DNA from: Actinacidiphila oryziradicis
Lineage (GTDB): Bacteria; Actinomycetota; Actinomycetes; Streptomycetales; Streptomycetaceae
Assembly: GCF_005047355.1 (NCBI RefSeq)
Contig: NZ_SUMC01000036.1
Span: 1 to 64,000, forward strand
Direction of reading: 5' to 3'
Length of the DNA stretch: 64,000 nucleotides
The notes under the pieces: model-generated
What the model saw: the letters and a program-made list of their open reading frames with translations, nothing else
The model's database searches: none
What the model was told of the DNA's origin: nothing
Shown: positions 61,024-64,000 of the stretch, piece after piece
Numbering within the stretch: the stretch's first letter is position 1
Layout: every line of letters begins with the position of its first letter
Program-made: the position numbers and the translations under genes

Positions 61024-62351
61024 CGGCTCCCGCGACCGACACCGAGGCACTCCGGCAGCGCGCCCTGGCCGCGCTGCTCACCGCCCGTGACCGCACCCGG
61101 GCCCTCACCACCTGCGTCGAGGACCACGACCTCACCGCTCAGCACTCCCCGCTGATGTCGCCCCTCGTCTGGGACCTCGCCCACATCGGCAACCAGGAGG
61201 AGCAGTGGCTGCTCCGCGCCGTTGCCGGACGCGAGGCCATGCGCCCCGACATCGATCCGATCTACGACGCCTTCGAGCATTCCCGCGCCGAGCGGCCGTC
61301 CCTCCCGCTGCTGTCGTCCACCGAGGCCCATTCCTACGCCGCCGAGGTACGCGGCCGGGTCCTGGACGTCCTGGAACGCGCCCCGCTGCACGGCAGCCCC
61401 CTCACCGACGCGGGCTTCGCCTTCGGCATGATCGCCCAGCACGAGCAGCAGCACGACGAAACCATGCTCATCACCCACCAGCTGCGCCGCGGCCCCGCCG
61501 CCCTCACCGCGGCCGCACCCCCGCCGGCTCCCGGCGACGCCGCCCTGCTCCCGGGTGAGGTCCTTGTGCCCGGCGGCCCGTTCACCATGGGCACCTCGGC
61601 GGAGCCCTGGGCCCTGGACAACGAACGCCCCGCCCACGCCCGCGACGTCCCCGGCTTCTTCATCGACACCGTCCCGGTCAGCAACGGCGAGTACCTGAAC
61701 TTCATAGCGGACGGCGGCTACACCGACCCCCGTTGGTGGGCCCCCGAAGGCTGGGCCAATCTGCGTGAGCACAGCCTGGCCGCGCCGCAGTTCTGGACCC
61801 GCGAGGGCGGCCAGTGGCTGCGCCGTCGCTTCGGTGTCACCGAGCCCGTACCGCCGGACGAGCCGGTGCTCCACGTCAACTGGTACGAGGCCGACGCCTA
61901 CGCCCGCTGGGCCGGCCGCCGGCTCCCGACCGAAGCCGAATGGGAGAAGGCCGCCCGCCACGACCCCGCCACCGGCCGATCCCGCCGCTATCCGTGGGGC
62001 GACACCGACCCCACGCCCGACCACGCCAACCTCGGCCAGCGCCACCTCCAGCCCGCCCCCGCCGGCAGCTACCCCGCCGGCGCCTCCGCGCTCGGTGTCC
62101 GCCAGCTCATCGGCGACGTCTGGGAATGGACCGCGAGCGATTTCCTGCCCTACCCAGGCTTCGCCGCCTTCCCTTACCGGGAGTACTCCGAGGTCTTCTA
62201 CGGCCCCGGCCACAAGGTCCTGCGCGGCGGCTCCTTCGCCGTCGACCCCGTCGCCTGCCGCGGCACCTTCCGCAACTGGGACCTCCCCATCCGCCGCCAG
62301 ATCTTCTCCGGCTTCCGCACCGCCCGCGACGCTTCCCCGGAGGCCGCATGA
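61020..62351 (+). CDS. egtB: Hercynine oxygenase EgtB
   Basis: 443 residues. The N-terminal DinB-like domain provides the iron triad: H55 in DLAHIGNQEEQW and H141/H145 in AQHEQQHDETM. The C-terminal formylglycine-generating-enzyme-type sulfatase-modifying fold has PGGPFTMGTSAEPWALDNERP, VNWYEADAYARWAGRRLPTEAEWEKAA, GDVWEWTASDFLPYPGF and VLRGGSFA. It joins gamma-glutamylcysteine and hercynine with O2 to the sulfoxide. Overlaps egtA by ATGA. Unlike in typical operons, 307 bases separate its stop from egtC. Confidence 0.96.
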   Translation: MTAPATDTEALRQRALAALLTARDRTRALTTCVEDHDLTAQHSPLMSPLVWDLAHIGNQEEQWLLRAVAGREAMRPDIDPIYDAFEHSRAERPSLPLLSSTEAHSYAAEVRGRVLDVLERAPLHGSPLTDAGFAFGMIAQHEQQHDETMLITHQLRRGPAALTAAAPPPAPGDAALLPGEVLVPGGPFTMGTSAEPWALDNERPAHARDVPGFFIDTVPVSNGEYLNFIADGGYTDPRWWAPEGWANLREHSLAAPQFWTREGGQWLRRRFGVTEPVPPDEPVLHVNWYEADAYARWAGRRLPTEAEWEKAARHDPATGRSRRYPWGDTDPTPDHANLGQRHLQPAPAGSYPAGASALGVRQLIGDVWEWTASDFLPYPGFAAFPYREYSEVFYGPGHKVLRGGSFAVDPVACRGTFRNWDLPIRRQIFSGFRTARDASPEAA

Positions 62352-62659
62352 GGACCCGCCCCAGCGCCCCGACCGGTCCACGCCGGGTGCCCGCGGGCTG
62401 TTCTTCCGTGCCTGTGCCCGGCATGGGTGCGTTCGGCGAGGGTGCGGTGGTTGGTGCTCCGGGCTCTTCCGGTCCGCCGCGGCGGTGGGAGCCGGGGCGG
62501 CGTGGTCCGGCGGATTCGAGCCGGCCGCAACCGGTGGCCGCCGGGCTCGGGCCCGGGGTCCCTGGCGATGGCCCGGCTGGTGGCGAGCGGCGGTCCGGGA
62601 AGGTGCCGCCGGGCACCGCAAAACGGCCGGGACTGCGCACCCGGCGCGGGAGGCGCTGA
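62348..62659 (+). CDS. Overlapping open frame between egtB and egtC, coding status doubtful
   Basis: A 103-residue frame begins at an ATG overlapping the egtB stop (ATGA) and ends at a TGA that overlaps the egtC ATG (TGATG). The product would be low-complexity, rich in G, P and R (MRTRPSAPTGPRRVPAGC, SSGPPRRWEPGRRGP, PPGTAKRPGLRTRRGRR). Third-position GC is only about 76 percent by hand count, lower than genuine genes here. Either a coupling peptide with relaxed codon use or inserted non-coding DNA. Confidence 0.3.
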   Translation: MRTRPSAPTGPRRVPAGCSSVPVPGMGAFGEGAVVGAPGSSGPPRRWEPGRRGPADSSRPQPVAAGLGPGVPGDGPAGGERRSGKVPPGTAKRPGLRTRRGRR

Positions 62660-63420
62660 TGTGCCGGCACCTGGCATACCTGGGGCCGTCCGCGCCGCTG
62701 CGGGAGATCATCGGCGGGCAGCCGCACTCGCTCTACCGGCAGTCGTGGGCGCCGCGCAGGCAGCGCCATGGCACGGTCAATGCCGACGGCTTCGGGGTCG
62801 GCTGGTACGCGGACGGCGACCCGGTACCGGCCAGGTACCGGCGGGCGGGGCCGATCTGGGCGGATCCGTCGCTGGCGGACGTGTCGAGGGTCGTCAGGTC
62901 GTCAGCGGTGCTGGCGTCCGTACGGGACGCGACCGAGGGGACGGCGCCCGACGAGTCGGCGGCGGCCCCGTACACCTCCGGGCCCTGGCTGTTCAGCCAC
63001 AACGGGGCGATCCGGGGCTGGCCGGAGTCGGTCGCCAAGATCGCCGAGGAGCTGCCGGCCGAGGCGCTGCTGAACCTGGAGGCGCGGTGCGACTCCGCGC
63101 TCGCCTGGGCGCTCGCCCTGCACCGGCTCCGGGGCGGGGCCGAGCCGGGCGAGGCGCTGGCGGACACCACGGGGCGGCTGGCCTCGGGCGCCCCCGGGTC
63201 CCGGCTGAACTTTCTGCTCACCGACGGCCGCACGATCGCCGCCACGGCCTGGGGCGACACGCTCTGGTACCTGGCCGACCCCGGCCGTTCCCTGGTCGTC
63301 GCCTCCGAGCCGTACGACGACGACCCCCGCTGGACCGAGGTCCCCGACCGGTATCTGCTGACCGGCGACACGGGCCCCGACGGCGTACTACTCATCCCGC
63401 TCAAGGAGCCGCGCCTATGA
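62659..63420 (+). CDS. egtC: Gamma-glutamyl hercynylcysteine S-oxide hydrolase EgtC
   Basis: 253 residues. Class II glutamine amidotransferase fold with N-terminal nucleophile C2: MCRHLAYLGPSAPL. Supporting blocks are NADGFGVGWYADGDPVPARYRR, FSHNGAIRGWPES, LEARCDSALAWALALHRLRG and LNFLLTDGRTIAATAWGDTLWYL. It removes the glutamyl group from the EgtB product. The start is fixed because the nucleophile Cys must follow Met. The stop overlaps egtD (ATGA). Confidence 0.95.
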   Translation: MCRHLAYLGPSAPLREIIGGQPHSLYRQSWAPRRQRHGTVNADGFGVGWYADGDPVPARYRRAGPIWADPSLADVSRVVRSSAVLASVRDATEGTAPDESAAAPYTSGPWLFSHNGAIRGWPESVAKIAEELPAEALLNLEARCDSALAWALALHRLRGGAEPGEALADTTGRLASGAPGSRLNFLLTDGRTIAATAWGDTLWYLADPGRSLVVASEPYDDDPRWTEVPDRYLLTGDTGPDGVLLIPLKEPRL

Positions 63421-64000
63421 GCCCCACCGCTTTCACCCTCACCCGTACCCTGCCGGCCGACGCCACCGCCGCCGCCCTCCGCGCCGACGTGGCGGACGGC
63501 CTCACCCACGACCCGAAGCGGCTGCCGCCCAAGTGGTTCTACGATGCCCACGGCAGCGAGCTGTTCGAGGAGATCACCCGGCTACCGGAGTACTACCCGA
63601 CCCGCGCCGAGCGCGAGATCCTGAACAGCCACGCCACCGGTATCGCCCGCGCCACCGGCGCCCGCACGCTCATCGAGCTCGGCTCGGGATCGTCCGAGAA
63701 GACCCGCCTGCTGCTGAGCGCCCTGGGCGCGCCGCTCAGCTACCTCCCGGTGGACGTCAGCGAGTCCGCGCTCACCGGCGCCGCCGAGGCGCTCATCGCC
63801 GATCACCCGGGGCTGACCGTGCACGCCCTCGTCGCCGACTTCCAGCACGGCCTGGCCCTGCCCGACACCCCCGGGCCCAGGCTCGTCGCTTTCCTGGGCG
63901 GCACCATCGGCAATCTGCTGCCGGCCGAGCGCGCCGCGTTCCTGGCCTCCGTCCGGTCACTTCTCTCGCCCGGCGACGCCCTGCTGCTCGGCACGGATGT
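63417..64000 (+). CDS. egtD: L-histidine N-alpha-methyltransferase EgtD, 5-prime part
   Basis: 194 residues seen; it runs off the window. Family features: LTHDPKRLPPKWFYDAHGSELFEEITRLPEYYPTRAE in two parts, SAM motif LIELGSGSSEKTRLLL, LPVDVSESALTGAAEAL and FLGGTIGNLLPAERAAFL. It trimethylates histidine to hercynine, the first step of ergothioneine biosynthesis. The order egtA-B-C-D is the common actinobacterial one; egtE, if present, would be beyond the edge. Confidence 0.96.
   Translation, partial: MSPTAFTLTRTLPADATAAALRADVADGLTHDPKRLPPKWFYDAHGSELFEEITRLPEYYPTRAEREILNSHATGIARATGARTLIELGSGSSEKTRLLLSALGAPLSYLPVDVSESALTGAAEALIADHPGLTVHALVADFQHGLALPDTPGPRLVAFLGGTIGNLLPAERAAFLASVRSLLSPGDALLLGTD

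Overview
ORGANISM. The window is very GC-rich, with strong third-position G/C bias, many GTG starts, frequent 4-base ATGA/GTGA gene overlaps, leaderless-type promoters and families typical of Streptomyces (XRE-DUF5753 with DUF397, SCO252x families, DUF5302, EgtA-D). It is chromosomal DNA of a Streptomyces or very close relative, probably accessory or arm-like because many genes are decayed. No rRNA, tRNA, CRISPR array or prophage was seen. LAYOUT. (1) 1-4.5 kb: end of a hopanoid/isoprenoid locus (ispG C-terminus, dxs, an HpnO-like aminotransferase), then an XRE-cupin regulator with a striking palindromic operator and a small membrane protein. (2) 4.5-9 kb: tyrosine phosphatase, decayed IS200/IS605 element, SGNH hydrolase, and a divergent regulatory triad (anti-sigma-like ATPase / XRE-DUF5753 / DUF397). 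(3) 9-23.6 kb: mostly single metabolic or unknown genes (LRR protein, PfkB kinase, ornithine-cyclodeaminase-like protein, 2-hydroxyacid dehydrogenase with its LacI regulator, TetR regulator beside a truncated ABC permease, acetyltransferases, hydrolase, DUF402, VOC, secreted proteins, formamidase). (4) 23.8-30.4 kb: a tightly packed operon containing the five conserved but uncharacterised actinobacterial families SCO2525, SCO2524, SCO2523 (variant P-loop), SCO2522 and SCO2521, followed by a membrane protein. It is the strongest candidate for an undescribed system. (5) 30.8-37 kb: an LCP protein, then a hydroxyquinol pathway operon (FAD monooxygenase, hydroxyquinol dioxygenase, maleylacetate reductase) divergent from a degenerate sigma-54-type regulator. 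(6) 37-47.3 kb: pirin, Nudix, Cys-rich copper-binding protein, aldehyde dehydrogenase, remnants of plant-polysaccharide genes (GH43, DUF2264), F420-type oxidoreductase, GH25 lysozyme, MBL-fold hydrolase. (7) 47.6-53.5 kb: lacZ coupled to an MFS transporter, remnants of a sugar ABC permease and a ricin-type lectin, and a ROK regulator. (8) 53.6-59 kb: P-loop kinase-like protein, an ABC exporter whose ATPase is fused to a secreted alpha/beta-hydrolase, aldo/keto reductase. (9) 59.7-64 kb: the ergothioneine operon egtA-egtB-egtC-egtD, with an unusual 307-base interval between egtB and egtC; egtD runs off the window. THEMES. Gene decay is common: at least eight truncated or frameshifted genes, several from carbohydrate uptake and degradation loci. 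Three inverted-repeat elements with arms of 17-31 bases look like small non-autonomous mobile elements. Family names were assigned by eye from motifs and remembered families; no database search was run.
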